This document shows, in pieces, positions 24,721-32,822 of a stretch of DNA of 64,000 nucleotides (position 1 is the stretch's first letter; the number at the start of each line of letters is the position of its first letter). The notes beneath the pieces are model-generated. The model saw nothing but the letters and a program-made list of their open reading frames with translations, searched no databases and was not told the DNA's origin. The position numbers were made by a program, and so were the translations under genes. Source of the stretch: Steroidobacteraceae bacterium (GTDB lineage Bacteria > Pseudomonadota > Gammaproteobacteria > Steroidobacterales > Steroidobacteraceae); assembly GCA_025451845.1 (NCBI GenBank), contig JANWJS010000004.1:62001-126000 (forward strand), in the 5' to 3' direction.

Positions 24721-26499
24721 ATGCACCTACAGGCACGAGAGTTCGCGCGCGTACCTCTGTCGCTGCTTACGCGGCTGCGCTTGATCCTGTTCGGGCACGA
24801 GGACCTCGCCGGCATCGTGTTCTGGGCCGCCCTGGTCGGATTTTTCGGCGCGCTGGCCAGCGTGGTGTTCCGGGAGTCGATCCGTCTCTTCACCAGGCTC
24901 TTCACCGGATTCACCTATATCGGCGAGGGCTCCGGCCTCGTCGATGCCGCCTCGAGCCTGGTCTGGTGGCACCGCGCACTCGTGCCGGTCGTGGGTGGAG
25001 TGCTCGCCGGTGCGGTGCTGCATTTCGTGGGCCGCACGTTCGTCTCCTCCAAGGCCGTCGATTACATGGAAGCGGTCATGGTTGGGGACGGCAAGATCGG
25101 CTTCCGTGCCTCGATATTGCGCAGCTTCGGGTCGCTCCTCACCATCTCCTCCGGAGGCTCGATCGGCCGAGAAGGCTCGATGGTGCAGCTCTCCGCGATG
25201 CTCGGGTCGCGGCTCGGCCTGTTCTCGCGCGCGCCGATTCCGCGCCTGCGCCTCATGGTCGCCTGCGGTGCAGCAGCAGGCATAGCAGCCGCCTACAACG
25301 CGCCCATCTCGGGCGCGTTGTTCGTTTCGGAGATCGTGCTCGGCTCGACTGCCATGGAGAGCTTCGGTCCGCTGGTGGTCTCGTCGGTGGTCTCGAACGC
25401 GACGATCCACCGTTTTCTCGGATACGGGCCGGTTTTCGTCGTCCCCCCGGTGGTGTGGTCATCTTCCAACGTCGAGCTGATCTTCTACCTGATGCTGGGG
25501 GTCTTGCTCGGACATCTGGCGCCGCCCTTCCTGGCGCTGCTCGATTTCGCCAAGTCGCAGTTCGTCCGCCTGAAGCTGCCACTTTACTGGCAGTTGGGCC
25601 TCGGCGGAGTGATCGTCGGGAGCATCTCCATCTTCGTCCCGCAGGTCTGGGGCAACGGTTACAGCGTCGTCAGCCATATCTTGCAGGGCGAGGTCTTGGG
25701 CCTCTGGCTGCTGGCGATCCTGCTGGCAAAGGTGGTGGCAACGTCGGCGACCGTGGGCTCCGGAGGCGTCGGTGGTGTTCTTACGCCCTCACTCTTCATC
25801 GGCGCGGCCGTCGGCGCCCTGGTCGGGGGTGTGCTGCACAGCTTGATGCCGCACACCGCCTCAGTGCCGGCAGCCTACGCGCTGATTGGAATGGGCGGCT
25901 TTCTCGCCGCAACTACGCAGGCGCCCCTGACCTCGATCCTGATGATCTTCGAGATGACTCTCGATTACAACGTCGTGCTGCCCCTCATGCTCGCTTGCGT
26001 GACGGCACACTACACGGCGAAGGTCTACCGGAAGGGGCAGTCGGTCTACCACGCCACTTTGAGTCGTGCGATCGTCGCCGAGCATGGCGATGACTGGCGG
26101 CTGCGCACGGTGGAGACGCTGGTGAAACCGCCAGCGGCCGTCGTCACTGGGACGACGAGCCTCGCGGATATCTTCGATCAGCTCCCGAAGCGGCCGCTGC
26201 AGCGGGTCTATGTCACCAGCGGTGACGACCTGATCGCCTGGTTCGATCCGCGAAAGGTTCTCGACCGGCTGCAGAAGGGCGAGATCGACTGGGCACTGCC
26301 GGCCGAGGCGGTCTCCCTCCCGGTGAATTTCGCGCTCTCTCCCGACATGTCGCTCTGCGAGGCGCTGGACGGCTTTCTGCGGGAGCAGGCGACAGCGTTG
26401 CCGGTCACCCCGGGACAGTGGCGCCACACCCTGCTCGGCGAGGTGTCGCGCAGCGACGTCCTCCTGGCCATCCAGGACCGCCTCACCTATCCCAAGTGA
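24721..26499 (+). CDS. ClC-type chloride channel/antiporter with C-terminal CBS-like region
   Basis: 592 residues from ATG 24721. The ClC core has the gating glutamate E151 in GGSIGREGS and GGVGGVLTPSLF near 347, part of the anion pore. TM segments run from about 30 to 455. The C-terminal ~130 residues have two CBS-like halves (TSLADIFDQLPKRPLQRVYV and MSLCEALDGFLRE), so ATP or nucleotide may regulate it. The upstream spacer has CATAAT at 24678 and a GC-rich hairpin at 24649-24668. Divergent from sodB. Confidence 0.9.
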   Translation: MHLQAREFARVPLSLLTRLRLILFGHEDLAGIVFWAALVGFFGALASVVFRESIRLFTRLFTGFTYIGEGSGLVDAASSLVWWHRALVPVVGGVLAGAVLHFVGRTFVSSKAVDYMEAVMVGDGKIGFRASILRSFGSLLTISSGGSIGREGSMVQLSAMLGSRLGLFSRAPIPRLRLMVACGAAAGIAAAYNAPISGALFVSEIVLGSTAMESFGPLVVSSVVSNATIHRFLGYGPVFVVPPVVWSSSNVELIFYLMLGVLLGHLAPPFLALLDFAKSQFVRLKLPLYWQLGLGGVIVGSISIFVPQVWGNGYSVVSHILQGEVLGLWLLAILLAKVVATSATVGSGGVGGVLTPSLFIGAAVGALVGGVLHSLMPHTASVPAAYALIGMGGFLAATTQAPLTSILMIFEMTLDYNVVLPLMLACVTAHYTAKVYRKGQSVYHATLSRAIVAEHGDDWRLRTVETLVKPPAAVVTGTTSLADIFDQLPKRPLQRVYVTSGDDLIAWFDPRKVLDRLQKGEIDWALPAEAVSLPVNFALSPDMSLCEALDGFLREQATALPVTPGQWRHTLLGEVSRSDVLLAIQDRLTYPK

Positions 26500-26648
26500 G
26501 CCCGTGGGAACCGGCGCGACCGGCCCTGCCAGAATTCGCCATTATGAATCAGCGGCCTGGCCGGTTTGTGTCATGACCGGCACTCCCGCATGCCTTGTAC
26601 TGGTCCTCGACGGCGCGAAGCACCGCGCCATAGCAAGAGGATCAGCAT

Positions 26649-27494
26649 ATGAGCATCCTGAACAACAAAGTTCGTGTGGGAACGGCGGGTATTACTGTCG
26701 CCGCGATGTGCCTCGCCGCTCTGCCGGCGTCCGCGGCCGGGACGGCGGCTGCCGGCACGCAGCAGCACGCCTCGAAGCAAGAGAACATCGGCGTCTTCAC
26801 GGGGGCCGCGGTCGGAGCCGCAGCGGGCGGGCCGATCGGCGCGATGGTGGGCATGATCGCCGGCGCACTGCTCGGCCATCACTATCACGAGCAGGCCGTC
26901 GCCAACCACACGTTGGCCGCGCGCAATCATGACCTCGCGGCGCAGAACAGTGTCCTCGCCGCGAGCCTCGGCCGCAGCGAGGAGGAGCGTGGTGCATTGG
27001 CCGGTAAGCTGGGTATGGCAAACGAGTCGCTCGCGACCGAAAAAGCGCAGCGTGCCGAGCTCGATCGGACGGTGCAGCTGTCCGATGCGATTGAGACCGA
27101 CGTGGGCTTCACGACCGCCGACGCCTCGATCAACAGCATGCAGCTCCCGGCGCTGCGCAAGATCGGCGCGCTCGCGGCGTCACTTCCGCCCGGCGCGAAG
27201 GTGCGGATCGACGGCTACGCAGATCCGAGGGGGCCTGCGACATTCAACGACGATCTATCGCTGCGCCGTGCGCAGGCCGTCGCGCTGACACTGGAGCAGG
27301 CGGGCTGCCCGCAGGACAAGCTGCTCGTCGAGGCGCACGGCTCCTCGGAATCCACCAGCCCCAAGGGCGATCTGGATGCGTACGCGTTCGATAGGCACGT
27401 GACCGTGCGGCTTCAGGGAATGGACGTGGCGCAGGCGGGTGGCTCAGGGCCTGCGGTCGCGGACGTTACGCCTATCGCCCCCGGCTCGCCGTGA
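26649..27494 (+). CDS. OmpA-family protein with glycine-zipper and coiled-coil
   Basis: 281 residues; AGAGGA lies 8 bp before the ATG. The signal peptide ends ALPASAA. Next comes a glycine-zipper segment (about 48-78: GVFTGAAVGAAAGGPIGAMVG) that may insert in a membrane, then a histidine-rich HHYHEQ, then a helical coiled-coil (about 85-135) and the OmpA peptidoglycan-binding domain (about 145-260) with IDGYADPRG and LSLRRAQAVALTLEQ. The usual second Arg of the OmpA motif is present. Likely anchors the envelope to peptidoglycan. Confidence 0.88.
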   Translation: MSILNNKVRVGTAGITVAAMCLAALPASAAGTAAAGTQQHASKQENIGVFTGAAVGAAAGGPIGAMVGMIAGALLGHHYHEQAVANHTLAARNHDLAAQNSVLAASLGRSEEERGALAGKLGMANESLATEKAQRAELDRTVQLSDAIETDVGFTTADASINSMQLPALRKIGALAASLPPGAKVRIDGYADPRGPATFNDDLSLRRAQAVALTLEQAGCPQDKLLVEAHGSSESTSPKGDLDAYAFDRHVTVRLQGMDVAQAGGSGPAVADVTPIAPGSP

Positions 27495-27515
27495 CGACTT
27501 CGTTGAACATAACTT

Positions 27516-27570
27516 GCGGGCCGGGTGAAGAGTGTCGCAAATCGGCGTATTGCGGCTTCACCCGGCTCGC
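27516..27570 (+). other. Long perfect hairpin downstream of the OmpA-like gene
   Basis: GCCGGGTGAAG (27520-27530) pairs exactly with CTTCACCCGGC (27556-27566), extended by GCG/CGC with a g-t opposition, and an inner TCGCAA/TTGCGG stem. No T-run follows, so it is not a typical intrinsic terminator. It may be an mRNA 3' structure or a leader of the small gene at 27628. Confidence 0.45.
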
Positions 27571-27627
27571 GGAGACTGGCAGCCTCCTCCATGAGCGAAA
27601 CTCCGCTGCCTGCCACGGAGAAGTGTC

Positions 27628-27774
27628 ATGTTACCGACCGTCACAATCGAATCGACGCGCCTCATCTCCACCTTCGACATGCTGCTGATGGGCAGCATCA
27701 TCGTCATTGCCGCGATCGCGTGGATGACGTTCACCAACTGGCGCCATCACGACCACCAGCATCGTCACCGTTGA
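27628..27774 (+). CDS. Very small membrane protein with a His-rich tail (48 residues)
   Basis: ATG 27628 has GGAG 7 bp upstream. The protein is 48 residues: MLPTVTIESTRLISTF, one hydrophobic helix DMLLMGSIIVIAAIAWMTF (about 17-35), then a cytoplasmic or periplasmic tail WRHHDHQHRHR with five histidines. The design suggests a single-span regulator or metal-interacting tail. Its last 10 bp overlap the end of the convergent aminotransferase. Unknown family. A chance ORF is possible, but the ribosome site and hydrophobic organisation argue for a real gene. Confidence 0.55.
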   Translation: MLPTVTIESTRLISTFDMLLMGSIIVIAAIAWMTFTNWRHHDHQHRHR

Positions 27775-29093
27775 TTGCGCAGTGCCTCCGCGAGCGTTCC
27801 GAACATCTGGTCGATGTGGGGGCGCTCGAGGACGAGAGGCGGTGACAGCGCGATGATGTCGCTCGTCTGGCGCACGAGCAGCCCGCGCTCGAAGCAATCG
27901 AGATAGACGCCGTGGGCGCGGGCGCCCGGCCGGCCCGCGGCCGGCTCGAGCTCCAGGCCCAGGATCAACCCGTAATTTCGCACGTCGATGACGTGCGGCA
28001 GTCCGCGCAATGAATGTGCGGCATCCTCCCAGTACCTGGCGAGCGATTTCGCCCGCGTCAACAGTCCCTCGCGCTCGTAGATGCCAAGCGTGGCGATCGC
28101 GGCGGCGCAGGAAGTTGGGTGCGCCGAATACGTATAACCGTGGAAGAGCTCGATCGTGCCTTCGGGACCTTGCATGAAGGCGTCATATACGGAACGTTTC
28201 GCCAGGACGGCCCCCATCGGCACGGCGCCGTTCGTCAGGCCTTTCGCCGTGGTGATGATGTCGGGTGTCACGCCGAATTCCTGCGCGGCAAACGGTGCGC
28301 CGACACGCCCGAAGGCAGTGATCACCTCATCGAAAATGAGGAGGATGCCGTGGCGGTCGCAGATCTGGCGCAGGCGCTCCAGGTAGCCGCGCGGCGGGAG
28401 CAAGACCCCGGTCGAGCCGGCGATCGGCTCCACGATCACTGCAGCCACCGTCGAGGGATCGTGCAGCGCCACCAGCCGCTCCAGCTCCTCCGCCAGCTCC
28501 GCGCCGTGGACGGGCTGGCCGCGTGAGAACGCGTTGCGCTCCAGGTCATGCGTGTGCGCCAGATGATCCACGCCCGGCAGGAGCGAGCCCGACCACATCT
28601 TGCGGTTGGTCACGATGCCGCCGACGGAAATCCCGCCGAATCCCACTCCGTGATAGGCGCGCTCCCGGCCGATCAGCTTCGTACGCGCCGCATCGCCCCG
28701 TGCCCGATGGTAGGCAAGCGCTATCTTGAGTGCCGTATCCACCGCCTCCGAGCCGGAGTTGGTGAAGAACACGCGATCGAGGCCTGGCGGCGCGATCCGC
28801 GCGAGCGCGTGCGCGAGCTCGAACGCGGACGGGTGGGCCATTTGGAAGGTGGGCGCGAAATCGAGCGTGGCGAGCTGGCGCGCGACGGCTTCCGTGATCT
28901 CGGTGCGGCCGTGGCCGGCATTGACGCACCAGAGTCCCGCGACACCGTCGAGGATCTGCCTCCCCTCGGGGGTGAAGTAGTGCATCCCGCTCGCGCGTGC
29001 GAGCAGGCGCGGCTTCGCCTTGAACTGGCGGTTCGGCGTGAACGGCATCCAGAATGCTTCGAGCGCATCGCGGGAGAGGGGATGGGAGGCCAT
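27765..29093 (-). CDS. Class III aminotransferase (omega-amino acid:pyruvate type)
   Basis: 442 residues. PLP-binding lysine K284 in TTAKGLTNGAVP, with D255 in LLIFDEVITAFGR bonding the pyridine nitrogen. The N-terminus WMPFTPNRQFKAKPRLLARA and GLWCVNAGHGR are characteristic of beta-alanine/omega-amino acid:pyruvate transaminases. Such enzymes act on beta-alanine, taurine-like or diamine substrates; a role with putrescine catabolism 5 kb away is possible but not shown. Divergent from rlmKL. Confidence 0.9.
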   Translation of the reverse strand: MASHPLSRDALEAFWMPFTPNRQFKAKPRLLARASGMHYFTPEGRQILDGVAGLWCVNAGHGRTEITEAVARQLATLDFAPTFQMAHPSAFELAHALARIAPPGLDRVFFTNSGSEAVDTALKIALAYHRARGDAARTKLIGRERAYHGVGFGGISVGGIVTNRKMWSGSLLPGVDHLAHTHDLERNAFSRGQPVHGAELAEELERLVALHDPSTVAAVIVEPIAGSTGVLLPPRGYLERLRQICDRHGILLIFDEVITAFGRVGAPFAAQEFGVTPDIITTAKGLTNGAVPMGAVLAKRSVYDAFMQGPEGTIELFHGYTYSAHPTSCAAAIATLGIYEREGLLTRAKSLARYWEDAAHSLRGLPHVIDVRNYGLILGLELEPAAGRPGARAHGVYLDCFERGLLVRQTSDIIALSPPLVLERPHIDQMFGTLAEALRNQR

Positions 29094-29258
29094 GGGTGCT
29101 CGCGGGTGCCAAAGGTGGCTAGTTCGGGTGGCAGGCTCTTATCATAAGGAAATGCTGCACCTGCAGACAAACCGTCGGGCTCGCCCGCTCACCCGCAACC
29201 GCTCCACCAGGCGCTGCATCGCCGAGGGTGGCGGACCCTTGCGGCCGAGCCTCGCGCC

Positions 29259-31535
29259 GTGACATCCCGTCAATTCCTGGCGAGCGCCCCCCGCGGGCTC
29301 GCCGATCTGCTGGCCAAGGAGCTGGCGGTCTTTGGCGCAACCGAAGTGCGCGAGCGGACGACGGGAGTGACGTTCTGCGGCACGCTCGAGCCGGCATATC
29401 GCGCCTGCCTCGAGTCGCGCCTCGCCAACCGGATGTTTCTCGAGCTCGCCCGCTTCGAGGCCACGAGCGCGGAGGCCTTTTATTCGGCCGCGCGGCAAAT
29501 CGACTGGTGCCAACATCTGGGGCCGCGGGCGACGCTCGCCTGCGATTTCAGCGGCAAGCATCCGACGATTACGCACAGCCATTTCGGTGCCCTGAAGCTC
29601 AAGGACGCCATCGTCGACGCGCTGCGCGATGCCACCGGCGCTCGCCCCGATATCGTGTTGGATCGGCCGAGCGTGCGCGTGCACGCACATGCCCGGGGTA
29701 CGCAGCTCACTTTGGCCATCGATCTTTCCGGCGAGAGCCTCCACCGCCGCGGCTATCGTGGCGCGGCCGGCGAGGCGCCGCTGAAGGAGAACGTGGCCGC
29801 CGGCGTGCTGGTGCGGGCCGGGTGGCCGGAGCTTGCGGCTGCCGGCGCGGAATTCCTCGACCCGATGTGCGGCTCCGGTACGCTCGTCATCGAGGCGGCG
29901 CTGATCGCGGCACGCTGCGCCCCGGCGCTGCGCCGCGAATATTTCGGCTTTCTGGGCTGGCGCGGACATGATGCGGCGCTGTGGCGGCACGTGCGCGAGG
30001 AGGCGAAGGACCGCTGCCTGACCGATGCGCCGCCGGGGGCCGCCATTCGCGGTCACGATCGCGACCCGATGGCGGTGCGGGATGCGCGCGCGAATGCCCA
30101 GCGTGCCGGCATTGGATCGTGGGTGCAGTTCGAGGTGCGGCCGCTCGCGAATGCGGCGCCCGCGCGCCCCACCGGGCCTGACGGGTCGCCGAGCCAGCCT
30201 TGCGGCTCCGCCACTGAAGATCGCGGAGAAGATTCTCCTTCCGCGCCGAAGGCTCCGGGCCTGCTCTGCACCAATCCTCCGTACGGGGTGCGGTTGGAGG
30301 ATCTTGACGCGGCGCGCGCAGTCCACCGCGAGCTCGGTGAGGTGTTGCGTCAGAGATTTCAGGGCTGGAATGCGGTGGTGTTGACGGGCGCACCGCAGCT
30401 CGGCATGGAGTTGGGCATCCGCGCGGCCCGCACTCATACACTCTGGAATGGAGCGATAGAGTGTCGGCTGCTCAGGATGACGGTGGAGGCGGCGAGCTTG
30501 CGGCGGCCGGGCTCCCTGGCACGGGAGGATGCGCCGCCGCTTCGGGACACTCCCGGCGCGCGCATGTTCGCCAACCGCCTGGCGAAGAACCTGAAGCGTC
30601 TGCGCGGTTGGGCCGACAAGGCCGGCGTGTCGTGCTATCGCCTGTATGACGCCGATATGCCGGAGTACGCATTCGCGATCGACATCTACCACACCGTGGA
30701 GCCGCAGGAGACATGGCTTTACGCGCAGGAGTACGCGCCCCCCGCTGAAATCGAGGAGGAAGCGGTGCGCAGGCGCCGCGGCGAGGCGCTCTCGGCATTG
30801 CCGGGTGTCACCGGCGTGCCGCCGGAGCGGATCAAGGTGCGCACGCGCCGGCGGACGGCGCGCGGCGAGCAGTACGACAAGATCGGCAACCATTCCGATT
30901 CTCACGTGGTGCTGGAAGGCGGCCTGCAGCTCATCGTCAACTTCGACGATTATCTGGACACGGGGCTGTTCCTCGATCACCGCATCACCCGGGCGCGCCT
31001 CAGGGAAGCGGCCGCGGGCAAGCGCTTCCTGAATCTTTTCGCCTACACAGGCACTGCTACCGTCTACGCGGCGGCAGGCGGTGCGGTCGCGACTACCTCG
31101 GTCGACATGTCACGGACGTACCTGGATTGGGCGCAACGCAATCTCGCGCGCAACATCCGCAGCGCTCCCGAGAGCGCGCCCGCGCGCTCGCAGCACCAGC
31201 TCGTACAGGCGGACTGTCTCGAATGGCTGCGCGAGGACGCACGTGCGCGCGAGCGTTACGACCTCATCTTCCTCGATCCACCGACCTTCTCGAACTCCAA
31301 ACGCATGCAGGGAGTGCTCGACATCGAGCGCGACCACCCGGCGCTGATCGATGCCTGCATGCGCCTCCTCGCGCCGGGCGGGCTGCTGGTGTTCTCGACC
31401 AATGCACAGCGTTTCCGCCTGGACCCGGCGCTCGCGGAGCGTTATGCAATGACTGATACGTCCGCCGCTACCCTGCCGCGCGATTTCGAGCGCAACCCGC
31501 GGATTCACCGCTGTTTTGAGATCCGCCAGAGCTGA
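29259..31535 (+). CDS. rlmL: Fused 23S rRNA methyltransferase RlmKL
   Basis: 758 residues from GTG 29259. N-terminal THUMP region, then the RlmL methyltransferase domain with DPMCGSGTLVIEAA (about 200-213) and NPPYG (about 338), then the RlmK domain with FLNLFAYTGTATV (about 590) and FLDPPTFSNS (about 671). By family knowledge these make m2G2445 (RlmL) and m7G2069 (RlmK) in 23S rRNA. Between the two RlmL motifs is an unusual ~30-residue insert rich in Pro, Ser and Gly (about 300-333, DNA 30155-30260) not usual for the family. The other domains look intact. Confidence 0.93.
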   Translation: MTSRQFLASAPRGLADLLAKELAVFGATEVRERTTGVTFCGTLEPAYRACLESRLANRMFLELARFEATSAEAFYSAARQIDWCQHLGPRATLACDFSGKHPTITHSHFGALKLKDAIVDALRDATGARPDIVLDRPSVRVHAHARGTQLTLAIDLSGESLHRRGYRGAAGEAPLKENVAAGVLVRAGWPELAAAGAEFLDPMCGSGTLVIEAALIAARCAPALRREYFGFLGWRGHDAALWRHVREEAKDRCLTDAPPGAAIRGHDRDPMAVRDARANAQRAGIGSWVQFEVRPLANAAPARPTGPDGSPSQPCGSATEDRGEDSPSAPKAPGLLCTNPPYGVRLEDLDAARAVHRELGEVLRQRFQGWNAVVLTGAPQLGMELGIRAARTHTLWNGAIECRLLRMTVEAASLRRPGSLAREDAPPLRDTPGARMFANRLAKNLKRLRGWADKAGVSCYRLYDADMPEYAFAIDIYHTVEPQETWLYAQEYAPPAEIEEEAVRRRRGEALSALPGVTGVPPERIKVRTRRRTARGEQYDKIGNHSDSHVVLEGGLQLIVNFDDYLDTGLFLDHRITRARLREAAAGKRFLNLFAYTGTATVYAAAGGAVATTSVDMSRTYLDWAQRNLARNIRSAPESAPARSQHQLVQADCLEWLREDARARERYDLIFLDPPTFSNSKRMQGVLDIERDHPALIDACMRLLAPGGLLVFSTNAQRFRLDPALAERYAMTDTSAATLPRDFERNPRIHRCFEIRQS

Positions 31536-31544
31536 GCGGGTGTC

Positions 31545-31586
31545 GGAATTAAATTCCTTTACAGTAGCTTACGCTTCCGGTAGGGT
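31545..31586 (+). promoter_or_regulatory. Probable promoter with palindromic operator upstream of asd
   Basis: TTTACA (31558-31563) and TAGGGT (31581-31586) are spaced by exactly 17 bp, a good -35 and a poor -10. Immediately before the -35 is the perfect palindrome GGAATT-a-AATTCC (31545-31557), well placed for a repressor. The spacer is AT-rich compared with its surroundings. Confidence 0.45.
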
Positions 31587-31595
31587 CGTTCGGGT

Positions 31596-31676
31596 ATGTC
31601 CCGACTGATGAAAACGCGCAAGATTACCGTCAAGAAGCCCTGCCCTGGGGCCCTGGTGGATCTCTCGCGCGCTTAG
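31596..31676 (+). CDS. Candidate 26-residue leader peptide ahead of asd
   Basis: ATG 31596 opens a 26-codon ORF, MSRLMKTRKITVKKPCPGAL followed by a short polar end. The stretch MKTRKITVKK is made mostly of Met, Lys, Thr and Ile, all products of the aspartate pathway that asd feeds. There is no Shine-Dalgarno, and if the promoter above is used the message would be almost leaderless, so translation is uncertain. A hairpin follows (31704-31734). Chance is possible for so short an ORF. Confidence 0.3.
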   Translation: MSRLMKTRKITVKKPCPGALVDLSRA

Positions 31677-31703
31677 CACAGTCGGAACATCGCGAGTCAA
31701 CCA

Positions 31704-31734
31704 GAGGCCCCGCCGGCACCGCCGTCGGGGCCTC
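31704..31734 (+). terminator. Hairpin in the asd leader, possible attenuator
   Basis: GAGGCCCCG and CGGGGCCTC are perfect 9-bp arms with a 13-nt loop, followed by GTTCGTTCTGG. It lies 10 bp before the ribosome site (GGAG at 31744) of asd. The T-rich tail is weak, so it may act as an attenuator, or shape translation, rather than as a strong terminator. Confidence 0.4.
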
Positions 31735-31754
31735 GTTCGTTCTGGAGTCCATCA

Positions 31755-32780
31755 ATGCAGACTGGTCGTTCAACCGGCAAGGCGCCGGTGGTTGCGATCG
31801 TCGGCGCCACCGGCGCCGTCGGAATCGAGCTCATCCGCTGCCTGGAGGAGAGGCGCTTTCCCCTCTCGGAGCTGCGCCTCTTCGCTTCGGCGCGTTCCGC
31901 AGGCAAGACGCTGTCCTTCCGGGGCGAGGCACTTGCCGTGCGCGAGCTGAAGGAGGATAGCTTTCGCGGCGTCGATGTCGCGCTCTTCTCCGCCGGCGGC
32001 GGCACGTCCAAACGTTTCGGGCCGCTTGCGGTGGAGCAGGGGGCGGTGGTCGTCGACAATTCCTCCGCCTTCCGCATGGACCCGGCGGTGCCGCTCGTGG
32101 TGCCGGAGATCAACCCGGAGACAGTGCGGGAGCACCGGGGCATCATCGCCAACCCCAACTGCTCGACCATCATCGCCATCACTCCTCTGTGGCCGATCCA
32201 CCGCATCAACCGCCTGCGGCGGCTGATCGTCTCCACCTATCAGGCCGCCTCCGGCGCCGGCGCCGCCGCGATGGAGGAGCTGCGCGAGTCGACCCGCGCC
32301 TATCTCGAGGGCCGCCCGTACGAGAACAAGGTCCTGCCGCACCCCTACGCCTTCAACCTCTTCAGCCACAACGCCAAGGTCGACCCGGAAAGCGGGTACA
32401 ACGAGGAGGAGACCAAGGTCATCCGCGAGACCCACAAGATCTACGGCGACAACTCCATCCGCATCGCCGCGACCTGCGTACGCGTGCCGGTGCTGCGCGC
32501 CCATTCGATCGCCATCAACTTCGAGTGCGAGCGTCCCATTACTCCCGGGCAGGTGCGCGAGATCATGCAGACCGCACCCGGCGTGAAGGTGGTCGATGAC
32601 CCGGAGCGTAACTACTTCCCCATGCCGAAGGACGCCTCAGGCCAGGACCCGATCCTCGTCGGCCGCATCCGCCGCGACGTCAGCGACCCGAGCGGCCGCT
32701 CGATCGCACTCTTCGTGGCCGGTGACCAGCTGTTGAAGGGGGCCGCCCTCAACGCCGTGCAGATCGCGGAGTTGCTATAG
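31755..32780 (+). CDS. asd: Aspartate-semialdehyde dehydrogenase
   Basis: 341 residues. NADP-binding GATGAVG at 17-23, active cysteine C136 in NPNCST, active histidine H250 in RAHSIAIN, and NEEETKV (216-222) in the typical loop. It reduces aspartyl phosphate to aspartate semialdehyde, the branch point to lysine, threonine, methionine and isoleucine. GGAG 7 bp upstream of the ATG. No other lysine or threonine genes are adjacent. The leader region is unusual. Confidence 0.95.
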   Translation: MQTGRSTGKAPVVAIVGATGAVGIELIRCLEERRFPLSELRLFASARSAGKTLSFRGEALAVRELKEDSFRGVDVALFSAGGGTSKRFGPLAVEQGAVVVDNSSAFRMDPAVPLVVPEINPETVREHRGIIANPNCSTIIAITPLWPIHRINRLRRLIVSTYQAASGAGAAAMEELRESTRAYLEGRPYENKVLPHPYAFNLFSHNAKVDPESGYNEEETKVIRETHKIYGDNSIRIAATCVRVPVLRAHSIAINFECERPITPGQVREIMQTAPGVKVVDDPERNYFPMPKDASGQDPILVGRIRRDVSDPSGRSIALFVAGDQLLKGAALNAVQIAELL

Positions 32781-32822
32781 GACTGTGCTCGCTGAGCGTG
32801 AATCCGCGCGGCGTCCGGCGGG

